From contig NZ_QLTT01000003.1 of the NCBI RefSeq assembly GCF_003269295.1, forward strand, positions 902,677-966,676: a stretch of 64,000 nucleotides of DNA. Reading direction: 5' to 3'. Position numbers and translations under genes: made by a program. Source of the stretch: Lentzea atacamensis. GTDB taxonomy: Bacteria; Actinomycetota; Actinomycetes; Mycobacteriales; Pseudonocardiaceae. Positions 50,946 through 60,315 of this stretch are shown piece by piece. The notes under the pieces were generated by a model. The model saw only the letters and a program-made list of their open reading frames with translations, did not search any database and had not been told where the DNA came from. Within the stretch, counting starts at the first letter, position 1; each line of letters opens with the position of its first letter.

Positions 50946-51608
50946 ATGCTCAGAACCACGAAGATCGGACGGCCCGCGAGAGGACGGGCGTGGCACCGGA
51001 TCAACCGGTTAACCGCTGCGGCGGTGCTCATGGCCGCCGGAGTGCTGCCGTTCTCACTGACCGCGGCGGCCGCCGCACCTGCCGCGAACACTCACGTGGG
51101 AAGCGAGGCTTCCGCCACGACGGCGCAGGACGAGCCGAACGTTCTGAAGTGCACTGGTAGGGGAGTGCTCAAGACGACCGACGGGCAGACCATCGGGTTG
51201 GCCCCGAAGGTGGTCACCGTGGGCGGTAGCAGCGATCTCACCTGCGTGGACGATGTCGGCAAGTCCTACACCGTACTCATCGAGACCACAGAGCAGGCGA
51301 TCGAGGCATCCTGCTACTCAGCGGCGCTCGGCGCGGGCGAGGCGATGGTCACCTGGACTGACGCGCAGGGACGACAACAGTCCGGCACGGTCAAAGCCAC
51401 ACCGGATCCCGGCTCCTACACCTCGGGCACGCTTGAAGCGACCAGTGGACCGCACGTGGGTTACGTCGGGAGAGTGTCCGGAAGCCCGGTCGATTTCATC
51501 CAGGCCGATGTGTCGATGCAGTGCGTGAGCGCCGCCCTGACGCCGAGTCCCAGCGATGACCTCCACACGTACACCGGAACCGTTGAACTGACCCTGATCA
51601 AGATCTGA
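50946..51608 (+). CDS. Secreted protein of unknown function
   Basis: This 220-residue protein has a basic N-terminus and a hydrophobic signal segment (~21-44, ending A-A-A-A-A-P-A-A). The mature part has a D-E-P start, a beta-rich pattern and four Cys residues (in L-K-C-T-G, L-T-C-V-D, A-S-C-Y-S, M-Q-C-V-S) that could form two disulfides. GGAGG precedes the ATG. I know no matching family by name; similar small secreted beta proteins are common in actinomycetes. It lies 130 bp before the isoprenoid operon and may be transcribed with it. Confidence 0.75.
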   Translation: MLRTTKIGRPARGRAWHRINRLTAAAVLMAAGVLPFSLTAAAAAPAANTHVGSEASATTAQDEPNVLKCTGRGVLKTTDGQTIGLAPKVVTVGGSSDLTCVDDVGKSYTVLIETTEQAIEASCYSAALGAGEAMVTWTDAQGRQQSGTVKATPDPGSYTSGTLEATSGPHVGYVGRVSGSPVDFIQADVSMQCVSAALTPSPSDDLHTYTGTVELTLIKI

Positions 51609-51738
51609 CACGGAGGAGTGCGGGCACGGGCTCGGTCCTGTGCCCCCACCCAGATGCTGGGACAGACCCGCCCCGTGCCGCCTCGGTCCAGCCGTCGTGA
51701 ACGGCTTCCTGATCATTTCGCCGACAGATCGGAACAGC

Positions 51739-52803
51739 ATGACTCTGCATGTGCCGGACACCGCCGGGGTGACACCCGCGTCGAGAGTGGCCGCCGACTC
51801 CGATGCGTTCGCCGAGCAGTGTGAGCGGGCCTGGAGCGAGTATCGCACGTGGTTGTGCGAAGAGTTGGAACGTCGGGTGGGCCTTGTCCAGGGTGAGCCG
51901 GGTGAGATCACGCGGCACGCGCTGCTGCCGCCGGGCAAGATGGTGCGGCCGATCCTGCTGCTGGAGTCCGCGGCTGCCGTGGGGGGCCGGCCGGACCAGG
52001 CGCTGCCCGCAGCGGTGGGCGTGGAGTACGCGCACGTGGCGAGCCTCGTGCACGACGACATCATCGACCGGGACGAGATCCGGCGAGGACGTCCCAGCGT
52101 GCAGCACCGGTACGGCACGGAGAAGGCGATCCTCATCGGTGACATGCTCATCGTCGGCGCGTTCGACTGCTTGTCCTCCTGTGCCGAGCGCGGTATGCCG
52201 GACGCCCGGATCGTCGCGGCGTTGCGGCTGATGTGCGAGTTCGAAGAAAAGGCCGGCAAGGGCGTGGTCCTGGAGGTGAACCTGGTCGGAGACGCCTCCT
52301 GCGAGGTGTCGACCTATCTGGAGATGATCGAGGCCAAGACCGCGAGCCTGTTCCGGGTCGCCTGCGAAAGCGGCGCCGTCCTCGGGGGCGGCGGCCGCAC
52401 GGAGGTCGAGTCGCTGGGCAGGTTCGGGACCGAACTGGGTATGGCGTTCCAGATCGTCGACGACCTGCTGCCTTTCGTCAGCACCAGCGCCACGGCGGGC
52501 AAGTCGGCGTTGAGCGACCTACGCAACCGTCGGCCCACCCTGCCGGTGTTGCTGGCCTACCGCGCGGCGCGCAGGCGCGAACGGATCCTGGTCGAGAAGG
52601 TCCTCGCCGGGGTCGTCCCCCCGATGGTGGCCTACCCGCTGATCCGTGCCGTGTTGCGGCGCACCGGGGCCGTGGACCGGGCGCTGCGGATGGCAGAAGA
52701 CCACGTGGACACCGCGCGTGCGGCATTGACCGCCTTACCCGACAGCCCGGCCCGCCGCCGCCTCGCCCGGGTGCTCGACCAGGTGACGCACCGTGTCCGA
52801 TAA
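51739..52803 (+). CDS. Polyprenyl synthetase (GGPP synthase-like)
   Basis: This ~354-residue isoprenyl diphosphate synthase has H-D-D-I-I-D-R-D, the P-P-G-K-M-V-R-P substrate motif, and V-D-D-L-L-P-F-V-S as second Asp motif. It differs from the two other polyprenyl synthetases in the window: it lacks the G-Y-H-x-G-W-W-D block and has G-R-P-S-V-Q-H-R-Y-G-T, as in GGPP synthases of carotenoid-type clusters. It overlaps the next gene by 11 bp. It probably supplies GGPP or FPP to the squalene/phytoene-type enzyme. The start is chosen at the ATG before T-L-H-V-P; upstream in-frame starts exist. Confidence 0.9.
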   Translation: MTLHVPDTAGVTPASRVAADSDAFAEQCERAWSEYRTWLCEELERRVGLVQGEPGEITRHALLPPGKMVRPILLLESAAAVGGRPDQALPAAVGVEYAHVASLVHDDIIDRDEIRRGRPSVQHRYGTEKAILIGDMLIVGAFDCLSSCAERGMPDARIVAALRLMCEFEEKAGKGVVLEVNLVGDASCEVSTYLEMIEAKTASLFRVACESGAVLGGGGRTEVESLGRFGTELGMAFQIVDDLLPFVSTSATAGKSALSDLRNRRPTLPVLLAYRAARRRERILVEKVLAGVVPPMVAYPLIRAVLRRTGAVDRALRMAEDHVDTARAALTALPDSPARRRLARVLDQVTHRVR

Positions 52804-53803
52804 CCCGACCAACTCGGTCAGCCCGATCGCCAAGGCCCTACTGCTGCCGTTGGCCCCCGTCGACCACAGAGCGCTGGCGCAGGCCGGCGTCAACGACCTG
52901 GGGTTGCGGCAGGCGTACCGGTGCTGTCGCGATCTGCTCCTCGCGCACGAGGGTTGGGCGTCGGGATACGCCTTGTGGGCCCTGCCACCGCAGACACGTC
53001 CGCACGCGTGGGCGCTGTACGGCTTCGCGCGCCGGACCGACGCGATCATCGACGACGGTGATCCGGCGACCCGCACCGAGGAGTTCCGCACCTGGCGTGC
53101 CCAGGTGGAGGGCGACCTGCGCGCGGGCCGGTCCGACCACCCTGTCTGCCGGGCGCTGCTGCACACGCTGCACACCTACGACATCGACCCGGACACCGTC
53201 CACGCCTACCTCGATGCGATGTGGACCAGCCTGACCACCACCACCTGGGCCACCTACGCCGACCTGTACCGCTACGTCGAGGCCGTCAACTGCAGTGTCG
53301 GGCGGCAGGTGCTGGCCCTGCTCGGGCCACGCGCTCCCGAGGCCACCGAGCGCATGGACGCGTTGAGCGCCGCCATGTACCTCACCGACATCCTGACCGA
53401 CCTGGGTGAGGACCTCCGCTGGGGGCGGCTCTACCTCCCCGCCGACGAACTCGCGGAGTTCGGGGTGATCCGCCGCGAGCTGGAACGAGGAGAGGTGACA
53501 CCGGCGATCCGTGAGCTGCTTCGGTTCCAGGTCGACCGCGTGCGCCGGCTGTACAACCGCGGGATGGAGGTCGTCGACATGGTGGAGCCCGCCAGCCGGT
53601 TGGCCGTCCGGTGCGGGGCGGCGCTGTTCCGGGAGATGCTGGACGACATCGAACGCCGCGACTTCGACGTGTTCGCGACCCCGCCGCGGGCCGGCTGGCC
53701 CCGGATGGTGGAAGCGCTCCTGCGTGCCGGCCTCCCCGCCATGCCCGCCCGACTGCGCAACCGCCGCACAGCTACCGTTCGACAGGCGGCCGAGCGGCGG
53801 TGA
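52793..53803 (+). CDS. Squalene/phytoene synthase-family enzyme
   Basis: This 336-residue head-to-head prenyl synthase has A-L-Y-G-F-A-R-R-T-D-A-I-I-D-D (first Asp motif, D83/D87/D88), a central A-V-N-C-S-V-G-R-Q region, and L-T-D-I-L-T-D-L-G-E-D as the second motif, followed by G-R-L-Y-L-P. It condenses two prenyl diphosphates. It begins at a GTG inside the end of the polyprenyl synthetase gene. No desaturase, cyclase or hopene cyclase gene is present in the window, so the operon is not a standard carotenoid or hopanoid set. Confidence 0.9.
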   Translation: MSDNPTNSVSPIAKALLLPLAPVDHRALAQAGVNDLGLRQAYRCCRDLLLAHEGWASGYALWALPPQTRPHAWALYGFARRTDAIIDDGDPATRTEEFRTWRAQVEGDLRAGRSDHPVCRALLHTLHTYDIDPDTVHAYLDAMWTSLTTTTWATYADLYRYVEAVNCSVGRQVLALLGPRAPEATERMDALSAAMYLTDILTDLGEDLRWGRLYLPADELAEFGVIRRELERGEVTPAIRELLRFQVDRVRRLYNRGMEVVDMVEPASRLAVRCGAALFREMLDDIERRDFDVFATPPRAGWPRMVEALLRAGLPAMPARLRNRRTATVRQAAERR

Positions 53804-56076
53804 TGAGCAGCAGCACAGGCGGCCGTCACCACCGAACAGGCATCCTCCACCGGGTCGGTGTCGCCGCCGCCCGGCATCGCTGGCTGGTGCTGACCGCATG
53901 GTCGGCGTTCGCGTTGCTCGGCCTCGTGCAGCTGCCGCAGCTGCTGGGCCCGCTGGATCCCCCGCCCATCCGGGTCGACAGCTCACAGTCGGCGCGGGCC
54001 GAAGCGGCGATGGCCGAGCACTTCCCCGACCTGGGCCGCGAGCAGATGCTGGTCGTGCTCCGCAACGAGCACGAGACCGCCACCGAGCCCGGCTTCGCCC
54101 GCACGGCGGTCGCAGTCATGACCGCGCTCCGACAACGCCGCGAGGTCACCGTCGTGGTACCTCTCCCACCAGCGGATCTACCCACCGGTAACATCCCCGC
54201 CGCGGCAGCGGGACCGCTGTGGGAGCTGCGCGGGCTCTACCGGGATTCGCACAACAGCTACATCCTCGTCACGGTATCCGGAACGGACGGACAGCGACTG
54301 CGCTGGTTCCCCGAGTGGCAGGCCGCGGTCGAACAGGCCATCCGCGACACCTCCGCCGGACACGTCACCGGCTACCTCGTGGGCTACACCGCCGCCGCAC
54401 ACGAACTCCAACAGCTGGCGCTGACCGACGTCTACACCGCCGACGCCATCGCGATGCCCGCGGCCTTCCTCCTGCTACTGCTCGGGCTCGGCTGCCTGGG
54501 CGCCGCCGCCGTACCCGCGGTCGTGGCCGGTGTCGCCATCAGTGGCACCCTCTGCGTGCTCGATCTGCTCCCCGCAGTCAACGCCACCCAGCTCATGGTC
54601 GTCAGCATGGTGGGCCTGGGCGTCGGCATCGACTACTGCCTGCTCGTCGTCAGCCGCTTCCGCGAGGAACTGGCACGCGGTCTCGGCCGCACCGACGCCC
54701 TCGGCCACACCACGGCCACCGCCGGACGCACAGTGGCCTACTCCGGCATCGCAGTCATGCTGGCCACGAGCAGCGCACTCCTGATCGACAACGCCGCTGT
54801 CCGCGCCGTGGCCGCCAGCGCGATCACCGTCACCGCCATCTCGGTCGTCGCCGCGCTCACCCTGCTCCCCGCGTTGCTCGCCACCTCCCGCCCCTGGCTG
54901 GACCGCGGAACACTGCCGTGGCGGACACGCCCCCACGCCACGGCCACAGCGGGGGAGCAAGGACGCTGGGCTCGCTGGGCACGACATGTGATGCGACGCC
55001 CGTGGCGATACGGCACCACTGTCGTCGTGCTGCTCGCGCTCGCCGCAGCCCCCAGCCTCGACCTGCGCCTGAGTCTGGAACTGCCCGAGAAAGCACTCGC
55101 CGACACCGCCTTCGGGCGCGGCATGGCCGTACTCACCGACGACAAGGGCGCCGACGGCGGCAACCTCGGCGGTTTCATGCCCATCGTCGTACAGACCCCA
55201 GCCCACCGGCCGGTCCCGGACACAACCGCCCTGGTCTCCGCCCTACGCGCGGACCCCCGGATAGCCACCGCCCTCGTGTACGGCACCCGAGCCGACACCA
55301 CCCTCGTCCTCGCCGTGCCCAAAATCAGCCCCACCACCCCAGAAGCCGCCGCGCTGGTCCGCTACGTGCGTCACACCATCGTCCCTCGTACCACCCCACC
55401 CGACATCACCGTGCTGGTCGGTGGACCCCCCGCAGTGGTCGTCGACCTTGCCGAAGAGTCCACCAGCAAGCTCTGGTGGGTCATCGGGTTCGTACTGGCC
55501 GTCTCGCTGCTGCTGCTCATGGTGCTGCTGCGCAGCGTGCTGCTGCCCATCAAGGCAATCATCATGAACATCCTGGTCACCGCCGCCACCTACGGCCTGG
55601 TCGTGGTCGTCTTCCAAAACGGCATCGGCGACGAACTGTTCGGCACCACCGCGACCGGCACCACCCAGGTCTATCTCCCCATCGCCGTGTTCGTCGTCCT
55701 CTTCGGACTGTCTCTCGACTACGAGGTCTTCCTCATCCGACGCATCCAAGAGGAATACGAAATCCACGGCGACACCGAACGGGCCGTCGCCACCGGCCTG
55801 CAAACCACCGCCCGACCACTCGCGACGGCCGCCGCTATCATGATCGCCGTCTTCGCCAGCGGCCTCGCCGCGCACCTCCCCGACAGCAAACAACTAGCCT
55901 TCGCACTCGCCGTCGCCATCCTCCTCGACGCCACCCTCGTCCGATTCGTTCTCGTCCCTGCCTTCATCAAGATCCTCGGCCGCTGGAACTGGTGGTATCC
56001 CCAACCCCTCCGCCGGGCCACTCGGCACCACCGACGCGACATCAACCCCGATGAGACAATCCAGCCAGTCCGGTAA
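53803..56076 (+). CDS. MmpL-family RND exporter
   Basis: This 757-residue transporter has two repeats, each with a TM helix, an extracytoplasmic loop and five or six TM helices. G-V-G-I-D-Y-C-L-L-V-V-S-R-F-R-E-E-L in the first half and G-L-S-L-D-Y-E-V-F-L-I-R-R-I in the second are the paired proton-relay motifs of MmpL proteins. Its ATG overlaps the previous stop (TGATG). MmpL proteins export lipids and polyketides; coupling to a prenyl synthase pair predicts export of an isoprenoid lipid. Confidence 0.92.
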   Translation: MSSSTGGRHHRTGILHRVGVAAARHRWLVLTAWSAFALLGLVQLPQLLGPLDPPPIRVDSSQSARAEAAMAEHFPDLGREQMLVVLRNEHETATEPGFARTAVAVMTALRQRREVTVVVPLPPADLPTGNIPAAAAGPLWELRGLYRDSHNSYILVTVSGTDGQRLRWFPEWQAAVEQAIRDTSAGHVTGYLVGYTAAAHELQQLALTDVYTADAIAMPAAFLLLLLGLGCLGAAAVPAVVAGVAISGTLCVLDLLPAVNATQLMVVSMVGLGVGIDYCLLVVSRFREELARGLGRTDALGHTTATAGRTVAYSGIAVMLATSSALLIDNAAVRAVAASAITVTAISVVAALTLLPALLATSRPWLDRGTLPWRTRPHATATAGEQGRWARWARHVMRRPWRYGTTVVVLLALAAAPSLDLRLSLELPEKALADTAFGRGMAVLTDDKGADGGNLGGFMPIVVQTPAHRPVPDTTALVSALRADPRIATALVYGTRADTTLVLAVPKISPTTPEAAALVRYVRHTIVPRTTPPDITVLVGGPPAVVVDLAEESTSKLWWVIGFVLAVSLLLLMVLLRSVLLPIKAIIMNILVTAATYGLVVVVFQNGIGDELFGTTATGTTQVYLPIAVFVVLFGLSLDYEVFLIRRIQEEYEIHGDTERAVATGLQTTARPLATAAAIMIAVFASGLAAHLPDSKQLAFALAVAILLDATLVRFVLVPAFIKILGRWNWWYPQPLRRATRHHRRDINPDETIQPVR

Positions 56077-56082
56077 ACCACG

Positions 56083-56282
56083 GCCGGAAGTGGGCGGACG
56101 GCAACAACGTGGAGTTGGTGTTCCTGCCGACCTACTCCAGCTGGTTGAACTGGATCGAGGCCGAGTTCGCCGCTCTGCGCTACTTCACGCTCAACGGCAC
56201 CGACCACTGCGGCTGCGCCGAGCAGAACGCCGCCACCGCCGGCGACGTCCGCTGGCGCAACGCCCGAGCCCGACCCAAGTAG
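56083..56282 (+). pseudogene. IS630-family transposase C-terminal relic
   Basis: The frame gives V-E-L-V-F-L-P-T-Y-S-S-W-L-N-W-I-E-A-E-F-A-A-L-R-Y, the end of the DDE core of IS630 transposases, followed by R-W-R-N-A-R-A-R-P-K and a stop. Only ~65 residues remain, directly after the MmpL gene. Confidence 0.75.
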
Positions 56283-56488
56283 TCGTTTCCTTCACCCCGA
56301 GTTACACCGTTCGTTTGACATCAGAAGCCGCGCTGGGGCAATTTAGGGAACAGACCCAGCGTGCGGCGGCGGCTCAAGCTGAGCCGAACGGGGGTCTGAA
56401 CGGCTGACCGCGATCTGCGACACAGTCCTAACCGGACACGGCCGGTGCACACATAAGTCACGATGACACCGAGAGGTACCGGGGAGCG

Positions 56489-56636
56489 AACCCCTACGCA
56501 CGTGTCCGTCGGCACGGTGCCCGCACGATCGCAGCGACCGCGCACATCGCGACCGAGGTCCTAGACGACGGACACATCATCGCCCAGGAGTCGCGCCACG
56601 TCGACGCGCTGGGGCCGATGCGTCCACGGGTCCGTT
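56489..56636 (+). pseudogene. purU: Formyltetrahydrofolate deformylase (purU) fragment
   Basis: One frame reads N-P-Y-A-R-V-R-R-H-G-A-R-T-I-A-A-T-A-H, then L-D-D-G-H-I-I-A-Q-E, closely matching the C-terminal region of PurU (N-P-Y-x-x-A-x-x-R-G-V-K-x-I-G-A-T-A-H-Y-V). No N-terminal part is present, so it is a fragment left by rearrangement. Confidence 0.6.
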
Positions 56637-56703
56637 CAAGTCCATTGAGGACCGTTCCGGGATGTTCAACGCGCGGAGTTGCTCCCAATCTGCTCCCACT
56701 CCG

Positions 56704-57015
56704 TGTGGGGTGCCAGAACTCTGCGCTCGCCCGTGAGCTGCGGTGATCGGGTTCTGGTGTTCCGGCGGCATGATCGTGGGCGTGGCTCTGCGACTGCTCT
56801 GTCTCGTCTTTGTTCAGCTGGGTGGTTGGTTGGTTCTGCTCGGCCGGTCGTCGGCGGCGAAGGATGTGGAGTTGCTGGTGGTGCGGGATGAGGTCGCGGT
56901 GTTGCGCCGGACTCACGGTCGTCCGCGTCTGGATCGGGCTGATCGTGCGGTGCTGGTCGCATTGGTGCGGCGGTTGCCTGTCTGGTTGGGGGAGCACCGA
57001 TTGGTGACTCCAGGC
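56704..57015 (+). repeat. IS-derived direct repeat, copy 2
   Basis: This copy is nearly identical to 22981-23289, same orientation, with three extra bases near the start. It continues without break into the transposase pseudogene, so it is the better-preserved copy. Confidence 0.85.
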
Positions 57016-57545
57016 ACGGTGTTGCGGTGGCATCGGCGCTTCGTCGCAAAGAAGTGGACCCACCCGAACCGGACTGGGCGGCCGCAGGTCGATGAGACGC
57101 TCAGCACCGCCACCAACCCTGACGGGCGCTGGACCACCCAGTAGGCTCGCAACCTCTTGATAAACCTCGGCGATACGGCCAGTGACTTCCGATTCATGGT
57201 TCGTGACAGGGCCGGCCAGTTCACGGCGTCGTTCGATTCCGTTCTCGCTGACGCCGGGATCGACGTCGTGAAGATCCCGCCAGGGTGTCCCGCGGCCAAC
57301 TGCCACGCGGAACGGTTTGTCGGCACCGTCAGACGCGAGCTCACCGACCGACTGCTCATCAACGAGCATCACCTCAAGTCAGTGCTGAACCGCTACGTGT
57401 CCCCACTACAACCACCGGCGGCCACATGAAGCGCGACACCACACCCCACCGCGACCCGATCGCCCGATCGCAGTGCCCGGCCGTAGCGGTCCGTACGTCG
57501 CCGCCAAGTACTCGGTGGCTTGATCAACGAGTATGAACCTGCGGC
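56770..57545 (+). pseudogene. Integrase-core IS transposase, broken
   Basis: From the ATG at 56770 the frame runs to V-L-R-W-H-R-R-F-V-A-K-K-W and an in-frame stop at ~57142. Transposase sequence resumes with F-M-V-R-D-R-A-G-Q-F-T, I-P-P-G-C-P-A-A-N-C-H-A-E-R-F-V-G-T-V-R-R-E, and later shifts frame to the end L-I-N-E-Y-E-P-A-A. It is a decayed member of the same IS as the fragment at 22981. Confidence 0.8.
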
Positions 57546-57599
57546 AGCCTAATAGACCAGGTCAGACGCACCGGACCGTGTTTTGGTACCCCGCAGGGC
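57521..57599 (+). repeat. IS 3'-end repeat, copy 2
   Basis: This block matches 23408-23480: TGATCAACGAGTA, GAACCTGC, CAGGTCAGAC, GACCGTGTTTTGG and CCCCGCAGG in the same order. It is the right end of the broken IS at 56770. Confidence 0.7.
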
Positions 57600-57994
57600 T
57601 CGGCTGGAACCGCTGATCCCGGTATGCCTGGGCGGTACGACCTGGACACCATCGCCGCCGACAACGCCGTGCGGAGGAACACCGGCAACGTCACCACAGA
57701 CTCGCTGTGGGGCGCGGTGTCGGCCCCTGGAGGGTTCCGCCTCGACAACAGCCGCTCCGACCGCGACTACATGTACGCGCCTCGGCCGGTGAGGCGAAGC
57801 GGAACACCGGATCCCCCGACGGCAGCGCAATATGGGTGTTCGAACGAAAGTAGCCGTCCTCTCGCGACATGAGCGACACTGGCACCCTCGTATTGGTGTA
57901 CCTGGTCGTTGCCAGGCACCTGGCGCGGAAGCGGCCCAGCTGCCGGCGGGTGGCCGGGCACGCAGTGCGTCCGGCCACCCGAGAACAGGACTCG
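57600..57994. other. Intergenic region before the protease gene end
   Basis: No gene is recognised. A plus-strand frame (57583-57792 region) encodes Y-D-L-D-T-I-A-A-D-N-A-V-R-R-N-T-G and D-Y-M-Y-A-P-R-P without a known family. It may be a remnant of a gene broken by the IS. Confidence 0.35.
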
Positions 57995-59404
57995 TCAGCC
58001 CTTCTTCACGATGCCGGGCATCGCCTTCTCAGCCAACCGGATGTCGGTGAACACGTCCATGCAGTCACCGTCGTTGAAGTTGCCGCCAGCGCTGAGGATG
58101 CCCTTCGCGACGATCTTCCCGCCGCTGACCGTGTAGGCCGGGCCGCCGGAGTCGCCACGCGCGGTGCAGGTGCCGCCCTTCTTGCCCAGGGTCACGTTGC
58201 GCGCCATCTCGCCGTCGACGTACCGGATGTTGGTCTTGGCGTCCCAGACCTTCCAGCCGCACAACTCGCCCTTGGTGGTTCCGCCCGTGCAGTACTTGTC
58301 GCCCTTCTTCGGCGCCCTGCTGGCGACTCCCTTGACCTTCCGGTAGGAGCTCGAGTTCGGCCCGCCGACGTACATCTTGCCCGCGGTCTTCCAGCTGCCG
58401 TTCATCTTCACCAGCGCGAGGTCACCGCTGTAGTACGACACACCGCTCATCTTGGTCGAGCCGGTGGTGTTGTTCCAGTTGTCCTTGACGACCTTGCCCA
58501 CCTTCTGCGTGCCGTAGCGCGGCATCCGCACGTCGCTGTTGGCACTCGTGCAGTGCCCGGCGGTGAGGAAGTAGCTCTCGCCCTCGTGCGTCCAGGAGAA
58601 CCCGACCGTGCAGGTGCCCGCGTTGGTGTTGGTGGTGGAACCGCCGAAGAACGGGTTGGCGTCGTTGTCCCGGCTGACCTGCTTCTGCACGAAGGTGTTC
58701 GGAGCGAGGTGCACCGCGACCTTTTCAGCGCCGTACTTGCTCGCCAGCGCCGTACGGGTCTCCTCGGTGAGCGCCGAGGCACGCACCACCACGCGGTTGC
58801 GCTCGGCGTCCACGGACGCGGCGTACAGGTTCTGCACACCGGGCACGTCGGACTCCAGCACCGCGTCCTTCACGGCGTCGAGGTCGGCCAGGCTGTACTT
58901 GGCCTTCGGCGTGCTCGGGTAGAAGATCCTCGGGATGACGACAGCCTGCGCGGCCTCCGGCTCGGCCGCCGCGGTCTCGGACGCCGGTTCCTCGGTCTTG
59001 CCGGTCTCGAGGCCGTCCTGGTTCGCGTCGTCGTTCCCGTTGTCCGCAGTGGACGGATCGACGCCGATGCTGCCTGCCGCATAGGCGGTCTTCGTCGAGT
59101 CGGCGCCGGTGCGCACGCCCGCGACGATCCGGCCGGTGGTCCGGTCGACGTAAGGAGGCGCGAGGTCCGCCGGGTCCGCCTCGGCGCGCGCCTCCGCCGC
59201 CTCCAGGGCCTGCGCGACGTCGTCGGCGAGCTGGTCCGGCAGCGCGGGGGCCGCGGTGAACACCTCGACCGCCGTGGCGGTGGCCGGCCGGTCGCCGGTC
59301 ACGTCGGTGCTCGCCACAGCCGACTGCCCAGCAGTGAGCACCGCCGCCGCCAGGGAAGCGACGGCGATCACGCGGGTCAGGATTCGACGCTTGTGTCTGT
59401 TCAA
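57995..59404 (-). CDS. Secreted S1-family serine protease with long propeptide
   Basis: This ~469-residue protein most likely starts at the TTG at 59404, giving L-N-R-H-K-R-R-I-L then a hydrophobic signal ending Q-S-A-V-A. An acidic prosegment (~30-265) precedes the chymotrypsin-fold domain, which starts near T-C-T-V-G-F-S. The triad is His in F-L-T-A-G-H-C, Asp in S-G-D-L-A-L-V and Ser in R-G-D-S-G-G-P. The long N-terminal part resembles inhibitory propeptides of alpha-lytic-type proteases. A small hairpin (59429-59447) lies in the leader. The enzyme should be secreted and self-activating. Confidence 0.88.
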   Translation of the reverse strand: MNRHKRRILTRVIAVASLAAAVLTAGQSAVASTDVTGDRPATATAVEVFTAAPALPDQLADDVAQALEAAEARAEADPADLAPPYVDRTTGRIVAGVRTGADSTKTAYAAGSIGVDPSTADNGNDDANQDGLETGKTEEPASETAAAEPEAAQAVVIPRIFYPSTPKAKYSLADLDAVKDAVLESDVPGVQNLYAASVDAERNRVVVRASALTEETRTALASKYGAEKVAVHLAPNTFVQKQVSRDNDANPFFGGSTTNTNAGTCTVGFSWTHEGESYFLTAGHCTSANSDVRMPRYGTQKVGKVVKDNWNNTTGSTKMSGVSYYSGDLALVKMNGSWKTAGKMYVGGPNSSSYRKVKGVASRAPKKGDKYCTGGTTKGELCGWKVWDAKTNIRYVDGEMARNVTLGKKGGTCTARGDSGGPAYTVSGGKIVAKGILSAGGNFNDGDCMDVFTDIRLAEKAMPGIVKKG

Positions 59405-59621
59405 AGAAAACCCCCATGCAACGAACGACCACGGCGGACGGCCGTGGCCTACAGGGGAGGAAACGCGGACGAGGCGAGACCGGGTTGTCACGTCTGGCCA
59501 GCCAGACGCTGTGCTGATGATCACAGCCGAGGACGTGGAACAGCTTGCGCGCTGCGGCGCGACCGATAGCCGTCTTGGGTAGGGGCACATCGTCTCCGGC
59601 AGCCACAACCATCAGGGCTTC

Positions 59622-59855
59622 GTGGAGCCGCTGAAGGGGCTGCCAGCGCCGAACCTGACGTCTGAAGCGGAGGTTCAGGCTGCTGCGGACTCGTTGCCAG
59701 ATGTGACGGCGGTCATCAAGGAAGGCGATCCGGAGAAGCTGTCGGGGCTCTACGGAGAACTTGGGATCGAGTTGAAGTACGACAAAGCAAAAGAGGTCGT
59801 CTATGCGACGACCTCTCCGCCTGTACTTAGCGATTGTGTCCGAGGGGAGATTTGA
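59622..59855 (+). pseudogene. Probable serine recombinase C-terminal fragment
   Basis: A ~77-residue frame (A-D-S-L-P-D-V-T-A-V, then L-S-G-L-Y-G-E-L-G-I-E-L-K-Y-D-K) resembles the C-terminal region of large serine recombinases, where L-x-x-L-F-x-x-F-x-L-x-I-x-Y-D is common. No upstream part is present. The 59405-60315 gap otherwise holds only an IS tail (60094). Confidence 0.4.
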
Positions 59856-60093
59856 GTTCCCATACGTAGCAAGCTTGCGCAGTTCGCGCGTTGCACTATT
59901 GGATAGCTCGAAACCATTATGGAGGGCCAGTCGGCGTATTTCAATCTTTGGTCATTTGCGATGTCGGCTATCTGTGGAACACTGCTGACCAACGAAGGTG
60001 ACCCTCGGCTTCAGCGCACTCCACCACAGCCCGGTGGCCCGCTCACAGAATCAGGCTGTAGCGTCGTTCATCGTTGGCGAGTAATCGGCGGCT

Positions 60094-60160
60094 TGATCAA
60101 CGAGTACGAATCTGCGGCGGCCTGAGGCGCAGGTCGGACCACCAGGCATAGTTTGGCCCC
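60094..60160 (+). repeat. IS 3'-end repeat, copy 3 (diverged)
   Basis: TTGATCAACGAGTACGAA, then CTGCGGCGGCCTGAGG and GCAGGTC match the ends at 23408 and 57521, but the following sequence has drifted. It is a third trace of the same IS family. Confidence 0.6.
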
Positions 60161-60315
60161 ACACGTCCGCATACTCGGGCAACGTCTGGTGACGGGCGCG
60201 AACTCGGTGACTTCGGCGATGTACTCACGGCGGAGCTGCCGCGCGTCGGGATCAAGATGTACATACGCGCCTGGGACACTGGCCCCCCGACCACCCGCGA
60301 GACCAGGAGTGCACC

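Noticed and set aside
54219..56054. Plus-strand frame of ~610 residues inside the MmpL gene
   Set aside because: Arg/His-rich shadow frame of MmpL with no membrane pattern.
57869..59569. Plus-strand frame opposite the S1 protease
   Set aside because: Antisense shadow; the protease frame has signal peptide and catalytic triad.
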